The notes under the pieces are model-generated. The model had not been told where the DNA came from. It worked only from the letters and a program-made list of their open reading frames with translations, and did not search any database. Made by a program: the position numbers and the translations under genes. From the NCBI RefSeq assembly GCF_016583785.1, contig NZ_NRRU01000038.1:1-45910 (forward strand): 45,910 bases of DNA, written 5' to 3'. This DNA is from Rubrivivax gelatinosus (lineage in GTDB: Bacteria > Pseudomonadota > Gammaproteobacteria > Burkholderiales > Burkholderiaceae_C). This document shows positions 25,354 through 33,242 of the stretch, piece after piece. Position 1 is the stretch's first letter. Every line of letters starts with the position of its first letter.

Positions 25354-27024
25354 ATGTCATCGATCCCGCACCCGGACGCGGGCGCTGCCCGCGGCTGGCT
25401 CGCCAAGGAGCGCATCATCGCGCCGCCGGGCTTCAACCGCTGGCTGGTGCCGCCGGCGGCGCTGGCCATCCACCTGTGCATCGGCATGGCCTACGGCTTC
25501 TCGGTGTTCTGGCTGCCGCTGTCCAAGGCGGTCGGCATCCAGGCGCCGCTGGCCTGCGGCCCCGAGATCGGCTTCTGGCAGGAGCTGTTCGTCAGCCACT
25601 GCGACTGGAAGATCAGCACGCTGGGCTGGATGTACACGCTGTTCTTCGTGCTGCTGGGCAGCTCGGCGGCGCTGTGGGGCGGCTGGCTGGAGCGCGTCGG
25701 CCCGCGCAAGGCCGGCGTCGTCAGCGCCGTCTGCTGGTGCGGCGGCATGCTGCTGTCGGCACTCGGCGTGCACCTGCACCAGTTCTGGCTGATGCTGCTG
25801 GGCTCGGGTGTCATCGGCGGCATCGGTCTGGGGCTGGGCTACATCTCGCCGGTGAGCACGCTGATCAAGTGGTTCCCCGACCGCCGCGGCATGGCCACCG
25901 GCATGGCGATCATGGGCTTCGGTGGCGGCGCGATGATCGGCTCGCCGCTGGCGGCCGAGCTGATGCAGCGTTTCGCCACGCCCAGCGACGTCGGCGTGAT
26001 GCCGACCTTCGTCGTCATGGCCGCGGTCTACTTCGTCTTCATGATGGGCGGCGCGCTCGCCTACCGCGTGCCGGCGTCGAACTGGGCGCCGCCGGGCTGG
26101 GCGCCACCGCCGCGGCCGGCGGCCGGTGTCGCCAGCTCGATGATCACGCACGGCCACGTGCACGTGCGCAAGGTCTGGGGCATCCCGCAGTTCTGGCTGG
26201 TGTGGATGGTGCTGTGCATGAACGTCTCGGCCGGCATCGGCGTCATCGGCATGGCCAGCCCGATGCTGCAGGAGGTCTTCGGCGGCCGGCTGATCGGCGT
26301 CGACGCGCGTTTCGGCGAGCTCGACAAGGTGCAGCTGGCGGCGATCGCCGGCGTCGCCGCCGGCTTCACCGCGCTCTTGTCGCTGTTCAACATCGGCGGG
26401 CGTTTCTTCTGGGCGAGCCTGTCCGACCGCATCGGCCGCAAGGCAACCTACATCGTCTTCTTCGTGCTCGGCGGTGCGCTCTACGTCAGCGTGCCGGGCA
26501 GCGCCGGCGCCGGCAGCCTGCTTCTCTTCGTCGCCGCGTTCTGCGTCATCCTCAGCATGTACGGCGGCGGTTTTGCCACCGTGCCGGCCTACCTGGCCGA
26601 CCTGTTCGGCACCCAGATGGTGGGCGCGATCCACGGCCGGCTGCTGACCGCCTGGGCGACGGCCGGCATCCTCGGCCCGGTGGTCGTCAACTACATGCGC
26701 GACTGGCAGCTGGGCCTGGGCATTCCGCGCGAGCAGGTCTACAACCAGACCATGTACATCCTCGCGGGCATGCTCGTCGTCGGCCTGGTCTGCAACCTGC
26801 TGGTGCGGCCGGTGAACCCGAAACACTTCATGGACGAAGCCGAACTCGCTGCCGAGAAGCGCCTGGCGCGTGACCGTGCGATTGCCGCCGAGAGCGGCCC
26901 CGGCACGATGAGCTTCCACGACAGCAGCCGGCTGCTGGTGGTGCTCGCCTGGGCCGCGGTCGGGATTCCGCTCGCCTGGGGCGTCTACCGCACGGGCTTG
27001 AGCGTGGCGCGTTTTTTCCACTGA
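25354..27024 (+). CDS. MFS transporter, oxalate/formate antiporter (OFA) family
   Basis: A 556-residue protein; ATG 25354 follows CAGGAGAA. Twelve membrane segments are predicted, with MFS motifs such as WGGWLERVGPRKAG after helix 2 and a repeated FWASLSDRIGRKATY after helix 8. GVIGGIGLGLGYISPVSTLIKWFPDRRGMATGMAIMGFGGGAMIGSPL is the OFA-family signature region (cited as positions 25810-25956). OFA proteins exchange oxalate with formate or move related monocarboxylates. It is 19 bp before the LysR gene and upstream of formate dehydrogenase, so formate or oxalate transport is likely. A long central loop distinguishes it from OxlT. Confidence 0.88.
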   Translation: MSSIPHPDAGAARGWLAKERIIAPPGFNRWLVPPAALAIHLCIGMAYGFSVFWLPLSKAVGIQAPLACGPEIGFWQELFVSHCDWKISTLGWMYTLFFVLLGSSAALWGGWLERVGPRKAGVVSAVCWCGGMLLSALGVHLHQFWLMLLGSGVIGGIGLGLGYISPVSTLIKWFPDRRGMATGMAIMGFGGGAMIGSPLAAELMQRFATPSDVGVMPTFVVMAAVYFVFMMGGALAYRVPASNWAPPGWAPPPRPAAGVASSMITHGHVHVRKVWGIPQFWLVWMVLCMNVSAGIGVIGMASPMLQEVFGGRLIGVDARFGELDKVQLAAIAGVAAGFTALLSLFNIGGRFFWASLSDRIGRKATYIVFFVLGGALYVSVPGSAGAGSLLLFVAAFCVILSMYGGGFATVPAYLADLFGTQMVGAIHGRLLTAWATAGILGPVVVNYMRDWQLGLGIPREQVYNQTMYILAGMLVVGLVCNLLVRPVNPKHFMDEAELAAEKRLARDRAIAAESGPGTMSFHDSSRLLVVLAWAAVGIPLAWGVYRTGLSVARFFH

Positions 27025-27043
27025 AGCGGGGCAGGGACTGGCG

Positions 27044-28000
27044 ATGAACCTGCTGGACGCCTACCGCTACCTGGTCGCACTCGAGCAGCACCGCCATTTC
27101 GGCCGCGCCGCCGCCGCCTGCCACATCACGCAGCCGGCGCTGTCGAACGCGCTGCGCGCGCTGGAGGAGCGTTTCGAGGTCGCGATCGTGCGCCGCGGCC
27201 GCCACTACGAAGGCCTGACGCCCGAAGGCGAACGGGTGCTCGCCAGCGCCCACCGGCTGCTGCACGAGCAGGAGCTGCTGGAGCAGGACCTGCGCGCCGG
27301 CCGGCCGCAGGGGCGGCTGGTGATCGGCGCGGTGCCGACGGCGCTGCCGGTGGCCGCGCGCCTGGCCGCGCGCCTGGTCGAACAGCACCCCGGCGTGCAG
27401 CCGCAGGTGCGTTCGCTGGCTTCGCAGGAGATCGAGCTCGGGCTGGAGAACCTGGCGCTCGACCTCGGCATCGGTTATGTCGAACGTGCGCCGGCGCGGC
27501 TGGCGACGCTGCCGCAGTACGTCGAGCGCCACTATCTGCTGCAGCGCGCGCGCCGTTCCGGCGTCGTGCTCGGTTTCGGCTCGCCGATGCCCTGGGCCGA
27601 AGCGGCGGCGCTGCCGCTGGCGCTGCTGTCGCCCGAGATGCACAACCGCGCCATCCTCGACGGCGTCTTCCGCGAGCTGGGCCTGGCGCCGCGGCCGGCG
27701 ATCGAAACCAACTCGGTGCTGGCGCTGCTGGTCGCGGTGCAGGCCGGCGGCGTCGCCGCGGTGCTGCCGGGGGCGCTGGTCAGCACGCTGGCGACCCATG
27801 GCGAACTCGAGGCCCGGCCGCTGGTCGGCCCCGAACTGCTGACGCCGATCGGGCTGATGACCGCCGCCGGCGCCCGCCGCTCGCGCGCACTCGAAGCAGC
27901 GCTGGCGCTGGCGCAGGGCGAGGACTGGCTGGCCCATCTGCGCGCCCACACCGGCACGCTCGAAGCGGCTGCGCGGCAGCGCGCGCTGCGTCCGGACTGA
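27044..28000 (+). CDS. LysR-type transcriptional regulator, probable regulator of the fds operon
   Basis: A 318-residue LTTR starting MNLLDAYRYLVALEQH. The winged HTH (about 1-60) contains HFGRAAAACHITQPALSNALRALEERF; the effector-binding domain (about 90-295) starts GRLVIGAVPTALPVAARLAARL. It is 19 bp after the transporter gene (AGGGA as ribosome-binding site) and 235 bp before fdsG, matching the position of FdsR in Cupriavidus necator, where an LTTR controls fdsGBACD. A T-N11-A palindrome at 28162 is its likely target. The identity with FdsR is inferred from context. Confidence 0.9.
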   Translation: MNLLDAYRYLVALEQHRHFGRAAAACHITQPALSNALRALEERFEVAIVRRGRHYEGLTPEGERVLASAHRLLHEQELLEQDLRAGRPQGRLVIGAVPTALPVAARLAARLVEQHPGVQPQVRSLASQEIELGLENLALDLGIGYVERAPARLATLPQYVERHYLLQRARRSGVVLGFGSPMPWAEAAALPLALLSPEMHNRAILDGVFRELGLAPRPAIETNSVLALLVAVQAGGVAAVLPGALVSTLATHGELEARPLVGPELLTPIGLMTAAGARRSRALEAALALAQGEDWLAHLRAHTGTLEAAARQRALRPD

Positions 28001-28023
28001 ATCTGGACGTGCAGTCCTTGCTG

Positions 28024-28036
28024 GCCTGATTCAGGC
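28024..28036. promoter_or_regulatory. 13-bp palindrome after the LysR gene
   Basis: GCCTGA-T-TCAGGC is a perfect 6-1-6 inverted repeat, 23 bp after the LysR stop. The one-base centre makes it unsuited to an RNA hairpin, so a protein-binding site is more likely. Nearby, CCGCGGCC occurs twice exactly 20 bp apart (28068-28075, 28088-28095), flanking GGG-ATATA-CCC. Confidence 0.35.
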
Positions 28037-28161
28037 ACGAGCACGACTTCGGGGGCGACAACCGGAGCCGCGGCCCTCGGGATATACCCGCGGCCATGCG
28101 CGGCGCCAAGCCGGCCGGCCGCCGCCGGTTTCCCTCGCAGCGCGGGCCTGCGGCCGCGCTT

Positions 28162-28180
28162 CGATTCGCCCGGCGAATCG
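28162..28180. promoter_or_regulatory. LysR-type operator candidate before fdsG
   Basis: CGATTCGCC-C-GGCGAATCG is a perfect 9-1-9 inverted repeat. Within it, T28165 to A28177 fits the LysR T-N11-A rule with an interrupted dyad. It lies 56 bp before ATG 28236 of fdsG, in the only sizeable gap between the LysR gene and the fds operon. Strong candidate for the recognition site of the adjacent regulator. Confidence 0.6.
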
Positions 28181-28209
28181 CACGGTTCGTGTTTTCCATT
28201 GGACGGAGG

Positions 28210-28239
28210 ATGAATTTGCGCCAGATCATGCCGCGATGA
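28210..28239 (+). CDS. Possible nine-codon leader ORF overlapping fdsG
   Basis: ATG 28210 reads MNLRQIMPR and stops at 28237-28239, overlapping the fdsG start (ATG 28236) as ATGA. The only good Shine-Dalgarno sequence here, GGAGG at 28205-28209, is 26 nt from the fdsG ATG, too far for direct use. It is adjacent to ATG 28210 and 6 nt from in-frame TTG 28216. The leader may therefore couple translation into fdsG. Confidence 0.35.
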   Translation: MNLRQIMPR

Positions 28240-28646
28240 TTCAGGACACCGTTGTCGCCGCCATCGCCCGCCACCAGGGCCGCGAAGGCCCGCTGCTGCC
28301 GATCCTGCACGACGTGCAGCATGCGATCGGCTACATCCCGCGTGAGGCGGTGCCGGAGATCGCACGCGCGCTCAACCTGTCGCGCGCCGAGGTCCACGGC
28401 GTCGTCAGCTACTACCACCACTTCCGCACCGAGCCGCCGGTGGCGCCGGTGCTGCAGATGTGCCGCGCCGAGTCCTGCCAGGCGATGGGCGCCGACGCGC
28501 TCTGGGAGCACGCCAAACACCACGATGGCTGCCAGCTCGAAGCCACCTACTGCCTGGGCCTGTGCGCCTCGTCGCCGGCAGCGATGCTGGGCGACCGGCC
28601 GCTGGCGCGGCTGACGCCGGAGAAGCTCGACGAGGCGCTGCGATGA
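28236..28646 (+). CDS. fdsG: NAD-dependent formate dehydrogenase gamma subunit
   Basis: A 136-residue NuoE-like [2Fe-2S] thioredoxin-fold subunit. The N-terminal GPLLPILHDVQHAIGYIPREAVPEIARALNLS and VHGVVSYYHHFR are family signatures; the four cluster cysteines are in CRAESC and YCLGLC. FdsG sits beside FdsB in the NADH-reacting part of soluble Mo-dependent formate dehydrogenase. It is first in the operon and overlaps fdsB by ATGA. ATG 28236 has no well-spaced ribosome-binding site, and no other start codon lies close upstream in frame. Confidence 0.95.
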   Translation: MIQDTVVAAIARHQGREGPLLPILHDVQHAIGYIPREAVPEIARALNLSRAEVHGVVSYYHHFRTEPPVAPVLQMCRAESCQAMGADALWEHAKHHDGCQLEATYCLGLCASSPAAMLGDRPLARLTPEKLDEALR

Positions 28647-30115
28647 GGCCGCGGCTCTACATCCCCGAAGACAGCGGCGCGCTCGCGGTCGGTGCCGACG
28701 ACGTCGCCGAAGTCGCCGCGGCGCACGGTGCCGAGGTCTGGCGCACCAGCTCGCGCGGGCTGTTCTGGCTCGAGCCGCTGATCGAGGTCGACACGCCCGA
28801 AGGCCGTTTCGGCTGGGGGCCCTGCACCGCGGCCGACCTGCCGGCGGTGCTGGCCGGAGACCGCAGCCACCCCAAGGCCGTCGGCCTGCTGGCCGAGCTG
28901 CCCTATCTGAAGAACCAGCAGCGCCTGACCTTCGCGCGTGCCGGGCTGACGCGGCCGCTGTCGCTGGCCGACTACGAAGCCCACGGCGGTGGCGCCGGGC
29001 TGCGTGCGGCGCGGGCGATGACGCCCGAGGCCATCGTCCAGGCCGTCACCGACAGCGGCCTGCGCGGCCGCGGCGGCGCGGCTTTCCCCGCCGGCATCAA
29101 GTGGCGCACCGTCGCCCAGACGCCGGGCGAGCTGAAGTACGTGGTCTGCAACGGCGACGAGGGCGACTCCGGCACCTACGCCGACCGCATGCTGCTCGAA
29201 GGCGACCCCTTCCTGCTGATCGAAGGCATGGCGATCGCGGCACGTGCCGTCGGCGCCGCGCGCGGCTACGTCTACGCGCGCTCCGAGTACCCGCGCTCGG
29301 TCGAAGTCTTCGGCCGCGCGATCGAGGTCGCACGCGCCGCCGGCTGGCTCGACGGCTTCGATCTCGAGGTGCGCATGGGCGCCGGCAGCTACGTCTGCGG
29401 CGAAGAGACGGCGATGCTGGAAAGCCTGGAAGGCCGGCGCGGCGTGGTGCGCGCCAAGCCGCCGCTGCCGGCGATCGCGGGCCTGTTCGGCCGGCCCACC
29501 GTCATCAACAACCTGCTGACGCTGGCCGCGGTGCCGACCATCCTCGCCGAAGGCCCGGCTTTCTACCGCGACTTCGGCGTCGGCCGCTCCACCGGCACGA
29601 TGCCGTTCCAGCTCGCCGGCAACCTGCGTTTTGCCGGCCTCGTCGAACGCGCTTTCGGCGTCACGCTGCGCGAGCTGCTGTTCGACTACGGCGGCGGCAG
29701 CGCCAGCGGCCGGCCGATCAAGGCGGTGCAGGTCGGCGGCCCGCTGGGCAGCTACGTGCCCGAAGCGCAGTGGGACGTGCCGCTGGCCTACGAGTCCTAT
29801 GCCGCGATCGGCGCCGTGCTCGGCCACGGCGGCCTGGTCGTGCACGACGACCGCGCCGACATGGCGCGGCTGGCGCGCTACGCGATGGCTTTCTGCGCCC
29901 AGGAAAGCTGCGGCAAGTGCACGCCCTGCCGCATCGGCTCGACACGCGGCGTCGAGGTCATCGACAAGTTCCTTGCCGGCGATGCGCGCCAGGAGGAACT
30001 GCTGCGCGACCTCTGCGACACCATGGTGCACGGCAGCCTGTGCGCGATGGGCAGCATGACGCCGCTGCCGGTGCTGTCGGCGCTCAACCACTATCCCGGG
30101 GACTTCCGCCGATGA
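28643..30115 (+). CDS. fdsB: NAD-dependent formate dehydrogenase beta subunit
   Basis: A 490-residue NuoF-like flavoprotein. An N-terminal thioredoxin-like domain (1-90) is followed by the FMN/NADH-binding core with GRGGAAFPAGIKW (142-154), CNGDEGDSGTYADR and MGAGSYVCGEETAMLESLEG. The C-terminal [4Fe-4S] site has CGKCTPC (C423, C426, C429) and a later Cys in HGSLCAMG. It passes electrons from FdsA to NAD+. ATG 28643 overlaps the fdsG stop and its own stop overlaps fdsA, both as ATGA. Somewhat shorter than the roughly 520 residues of the Cupriavidus protein. Confidence 0.95.
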   Translation: MRPRLYIPEDSGALAVGADDVAEVAAAHGAEVWRTSSRGLFWLEPLIEVDTPEGRFGWGPCTAADLPAVLAGDRSHPKAVGLLAELPYLKNQQRLTFARAGLTRPLSLADYEAHGGGAGLRAARAMTPEAIVQAVTDSGLRGRGGAAFPAGIKWRTVAQTPGELKYVVCNGDEGDSGTYADRMLLEGDPFLLIEGMAIAARAVGAARGYVYARSEYPRSVEVFGRAIEVARAAGWLDGFDLEVRMGAGSYVCGEETAMLESLEGRRGVVRAKPPLPAIAGLFGRPTVINNLLTLAAVPTILAEGPAFYRDFGVGRSTGTMPFQLAGNLRFAGLVERAFGVTLRELLFDYGGGSASGRPIKAVQVGGPLGSYVPEAQWDVPLAYESYAAIGAVLGHGGLVVHDDRADMARLARYAMAFCAQESCGKCTPCRIGSTRGVEVIDKFLAGDARQEELLRDLCDTMVHGSLCAMGSMTPLPVLSALNHYPGDFRR

Positions 30116-32970
30116 ACACGACCGAAATCGACCACGGCACGCCGGCGCGCGACAGCGCCACCCGTGTCACGCTGACGATAGACGGCCAGAGCGTCACGGT
30201 GCCGGCCGGCACCTCGCTGATGCGCGCGGCGTCTGAAGCCGGCATCACGATCCCCAAGCTCTGCGCCACCGACAGCCTCGAGCCCTTCGGCTCGTGCCGG
30301 CTGTGCCTGTGCGAGATCGACGGCCGCCGCGGCTACCCCTCGTCGTGCACGACGCCGGCCGAAGCCGGCATGAACGTGCGCACGCAGAGCCCCAAGCTGG
30401 CGCAGATCCGCCGCGGCGTGATGGAGCTCTACATCAGCGACCACCCGCTGGACTGCCTGACCTGCGCCGCCAACGGCGACTGCGAGCTGCAGACCCAGGC
30501 CGGCGTCGTCGGCCTGCGCCACGTGCGCTACGGCTGGGACGGCGCCAACCACCTGGCGGCGGCCAAGGACGAGTCCAACCCGTACTTCACCTACGACGCC
30601 AGCAAGTGCATCGTCTGCAACCGCTGCGTGCGCGCCTGCGAAGAGACCCAGGGCACCTTCGCGCTGACGATCTCGGGCCGCGGCTTCGGCTCGCGGGTCT
30701 CGGCCGGCATGGACGAGCCTTTCCTCGAGAGCGAATGCGTCAGCTGCGGCGCCTGCGTCGCCGCCTGCCCGACCGCGACGCTGCAGGAAAAGACCGTCAT
30801 CGAGATGGGCCTGCCCGAGCACTCGGTGGTCACGACCTGCGCCTACTGCGGCGTCGGCTGCGGCTTCAAGGCCGAGATGCAGGGCAACCGCGTCGTGCGC
30901 ATGACGCCGTGGAAGGACGGCCGCGCCAACGAAGGCCACGCCTGCGTCAAGGGCCGCTTCGCCTGGGGCTACGCGACGCACAAGGACCGCGTCACCAAGC
31001 CGATGATCCGCGCCAAGATCACCGACCCCTGGCGCGAGGTCAGCTGGGACGAGGCCATTGCCTACGCCGCCAGCGAGTTCCGCCGCCTCCAGGCCGAACA
31101 CGGCCGCGGCGCGGTCGGCGGCATCACCTCGTCGCGTTGCACCAACGAAGAGGCCTACCTGGTGCAGAAGCTGGTGCGGGCGGCTTTCGGCAACAACAAC
31201 GTCGACACCTGCGCGCGCGTCTGCCACTCGCCCACCGGCTACGGCCTGGGCCAGACCTTCGGCACCTCGGCCGGCACCCAGACCTTCAAGTCGGTCGCGC
31301 ACGCCGACGTCGTGCTCGTCATCGGCGCCAACCCGAGCGACGCGCACCCGGTGTTCGCCTCGCGCATGAAGCGCCGGCTGCGCCAGGGCGCCAAGTTGAT
31401 CGTCATCGACCCGCGGCGCATCGACCTCGTCGCTTCGCCGCACGTCAAGGCCGAGTACCACCTGCAGCTGAGGCCCGGCACCAACGTCGCCGTGCTCGAC
31501 GCGCTCGCCCACGTCATCGTCACCGAAGGCCTGGTCGACGAGGCCTTCGTCGCCGAACGCTGCGACCCGCGCAGCTTCGGCCAGTGGCGCGACTTCGTCG
31601 CCAGGCCCGATAACTCGCCCGAGGCGCTGGAGGCCGTCAGCGGCGTGCCGGCGGCCGCGGTGCGCGGCGCCGCGCGGCTGTACGCGACGCGCGGCCTCAA
31701 CGCCGCGATCTACTACGGCCTGGGCGTCACCGAACACGCCCAGGGCTCGACCGCGGTGATGGCCATCGCCAACCTGGCGATGGCCACCGGCAACGTCGGC
31801 CGCGAAGGCGTCGGCGTGAACCCGCTGCGCGGCCAGAACAACGTGCAGGGCTCCTGCGACATGGGCAGCTTCCCGCACGAGCTGCCGGGTTACCGCCACA
31901 TCAGCGACAGCACCGTGCGCGCCGAGTTCGACGCCGCCTGGGGCGTGACGCTGGACCCGGAGCCGGGGCTGCGCATCCCGAACATGTTCGACGCCGCGCT
32001 CGGCGGCAGCTTCAAGGGCCTGTACGTGCAGGGCGAGGACATCGTGCAGTCCGACCCCAACACCCAGCACGTCAACGCCGCGCTCGAGGCGCTGGAATGC
32101 CTGGTGGTGCAGGACATCTTCCTGAACGAAACCGCCAAGTTCGCCCACGTCTTCCTGCCCGGATCGAGCTTCCTCGAGAAGGACGGCACCTTCACCAACG
32201 CCGAACGCCGCATCAGCCGCGTGCGCCGGGTGATGCCGCCGCTGGCGGGCCTGGCCGACTGGGAGGTCACGGTGCGGCTGTCGAACGCGCTCGGTTACCC
32301 GATGGACTACGCCCACCCCGAGGCGGTGATGGCCGAAATCGCGGCGCTGACGCCCAGCTTCGCCGGCGTCAGCTACGAGAAGATCGAGCGCCTGGGCAGC
32401 GTGCAGTGGCCCTGCCACGCCGGCACCGAAGAAGCCGGCACCTCGGTGATGCACGTCGGTGGCTTCGTGCGCGGCAAGGGGCGCTTCGTCATCACCGCCT
32501 ATCAGCCGAGCGACGAACGCGCCAACCGGCGCTTCCCGCTGCTCTTGACCACCGGCCGTGTGCTCAGCCAGTACAACGTCGGCGCGCAGACGCGGCGCAC
32601 CGCCAACACCGCCTGGCACGAGGAGGACCGGCTGGAGCTGCACCCGGCCGACGCCGAGGAGCGCGGCGTCGTCGACGGCGACTGGGTCGGCATCACCAGC
32701 CGCGCCGGCGAGACCGTGCTGCGCGCGCGTGTCAGCGAGCGCGTCGCGCCGGGCGTGGTCTACACCACCTTCCACTTCCCCGAGTCGGGCGCCAACGTCA
32801 TCACCACCGACAGCTCCGACTGGGCGACCAACTGCCCCGAGTACAAGGTGACCGCGGTGCAGGTGAACAAGGTGAGCCAGCCCAGCCGCTGGCAGCAGGA
32901 CTACCAGCGTTTCAACGAGGCCCAGCTGCGTGCGCTGGCCGAACGCGAGAGCCCGGTGGCCGCCAAATGA
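30112..32970 (+). CDS. fdsA: NAD-dependent formate dehydrogenase alpha subunit (Mo/W catalytic)
   Basis: A 952-residue catalytic subunit, near the usual length. Domains in order: [2Fe-2S] ferredoxin (CATDSLEPFGSCRLC), His-Cys3 cluster (DHPLDCLTCAANGDC), two [4Fe-4S] clusters (CIVCNRCVRAC, CVSCGACVAAC), a further [4Fe-4S] (CAYCGVGC to CVKGRF), then the bis-MGD molybdopterin domain. The metal ligand is Cys 371 in CARVCHSPT, a Cys and not Sec. It oxidises formate to CO2 in the cytoplasm. The C-terminal MGD-binding part (ANRRFPLLLTTGRVLSQYN) is intact. The stop overlaps a 16-codon ORF. Confidence 0.96.
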   Translation: MNTTEIDHGTPARDSATRVTLTIDGQSVTVPAGTSLMRAASEAGITIPKLCATDSLEPFGSCRLCLCEIDGRRGYPSSCTTPAEAGMNVRTQSPKLAQIRRGVMELYISDHPLDCLTCAANGDCELQTQAGVVGLRHVRYGWDGANHLAAAKDESNPYFTYDASKCIVCNRCVRACEETQGTFALTISGRGFGSRVSAGMDEPFLESECVSCGACVAACPTATLQEKTVIEMGLPEHSVVTTCAYCGVGCGFKAEMQGNRVVRMTPWKDGRANEGHACVKGRFAWGYATHKDRVTKPMIRAKITDPWREVSWDEAIAYAASEFRRLQAEHGRGAVGGITSSRCTNEEAYLVQKLVRAAFGNNNVDTCARVCHSPTGYGLGQTFGTSAGTQTFKSVAHADVVLVIGANPSDAHPVFASRMKRRLRQGAKLIVIDPRRIDLVASPHVKAEYHLQLRPGTNVAVLDALAHVIVTEGLVDEAFVAERCDPRSFGQWRDFVARPDNSPEALEAVSGVPAAAVRGAARLYATRGLNAAIYYGLGVTEHAQGSTAVMAIANLAMATGNVGREGVGVNPLRGQNNVQGSCDMGSFPHELPGYRHISDSTVRAEFDAAWGVTLDPEPGLRIPNMFDAALGGSFKGLYVQGEDIVQSDPNTQHVNAALEALECLVVQDIFLNETAKFAHVFLPGSSFLEKDGTFTNAERRISRVRRVMPPLAGLADWEVTVRLSNALGYPMDYAHPEAVMAEIAALTPSFAGVSYEKIERLGSVQWPCHAGTEEAGTSVMHVGGFVRGKGRFVITAYQPSDERANRRFPLLLTTGRVLSQYNVGAQTRRTANTAWHEEDRLELHPADAEERGVVDGDWVGITSRAGETVLRARVSERVAPGVVYTTFHFPESGANVITTDSSDWATNCPEYKVTAVQVNKVSQPSRWQQDYQRFNEAQLRALAERESPVAAK

Positions 32971-33017
32971 GCGCCCGCTGCCGCCTGTGTCTTCAACCGG
33001 AGCACCCGACGCGATGA
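32967..33017 (+). CDS. 16-codon bridge ORF between fdsA and fdsD
   Basis: ATG 32967 overlaps the fdsA stop (ATGA 32967-32970). The ORF reads MSARCRLCLQPEHPTR and stops at 33015-33017, overlapping the fdsD start at 33014 again as ATGA. CGGAG (32998-33002) inside it can serve as ribosome-binding site for fdsD. It contains a CxxC but no recognisable family. It lies where fdsC (an FdhD-like chaperone) occurs in C. necator, but it is not recognisably a remnant. It may work only as a translation-coupling link. Confidence 0.35.
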   Translation: MSARCRLCLQPEHPTR

Positions 33018-33232
33018 ACGCCGACCAACTGGTCCAGATGGCCAACCGCATCGCCGCCTTCTTCGCCGCGATGCCCGATCACGGCGAAGCGGTCGACGGC
33101 GTCGCGACCCATCTGCGCAAGTTCTGGGAGCCGCGCATGCGCGAGCAGCTGCGCGCGCTGATCGACGCCGGCCAGCCCGACCTGCACCCGCTGGTGCACG
33201 AGGCCTTCGGGCTGCTGGCCGCGCGCGCCTAG
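33014..33232 (+). CDS. fdsD: Formate dehydrogenase delta subunit
   Basis: A 72-residue protein from ATG 33014 (MNADQLVQMANRIAAFFAAMPD), matching the FdsD family: LVxMANxIAxFF, then GVATHLRKFWEPRMREQL and LHPLVHEAFGLL. The small delta subunit is needed for a fully assembled or stable FdsABGD complex. It directly ends the operon; fdsC is absent between fdsA and fdsD. Convergent with the membrane-protein gene, 10 bp between stops. Confidence 0.93.
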   Translation: MNADQLVQMANRIAAFFAAMPDHGEAVDGVATHLRKFWEPRMREQLRALIDAGQPDLHPLVHEAFGLLAARA

Positions 33233-33242
33233 CGCGAAGCGG

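Noticed and set aside
28001..28235. Riboswitch or small RNA before fdsG
   Set aside because: Only short palindromes with one-base centres are seen, which fit protein-binding sites; no known riboswitch consensus or T-run terminator is visible.
31210..31230. Selenocysteine in the formate dehydrogenase active site
   Set aside because: The active-site codon at 31222-31224 is TGC (Cys 371), not TGA; FdsA-type enzymes use cysteine.
32967..33017. Bridge ORF as the remnant of fdsC
   Set aside because: Sixteen residues with no FdhD-like motif cannot be tied to fdsC; it is reported as an unexplained coupling ORF only.
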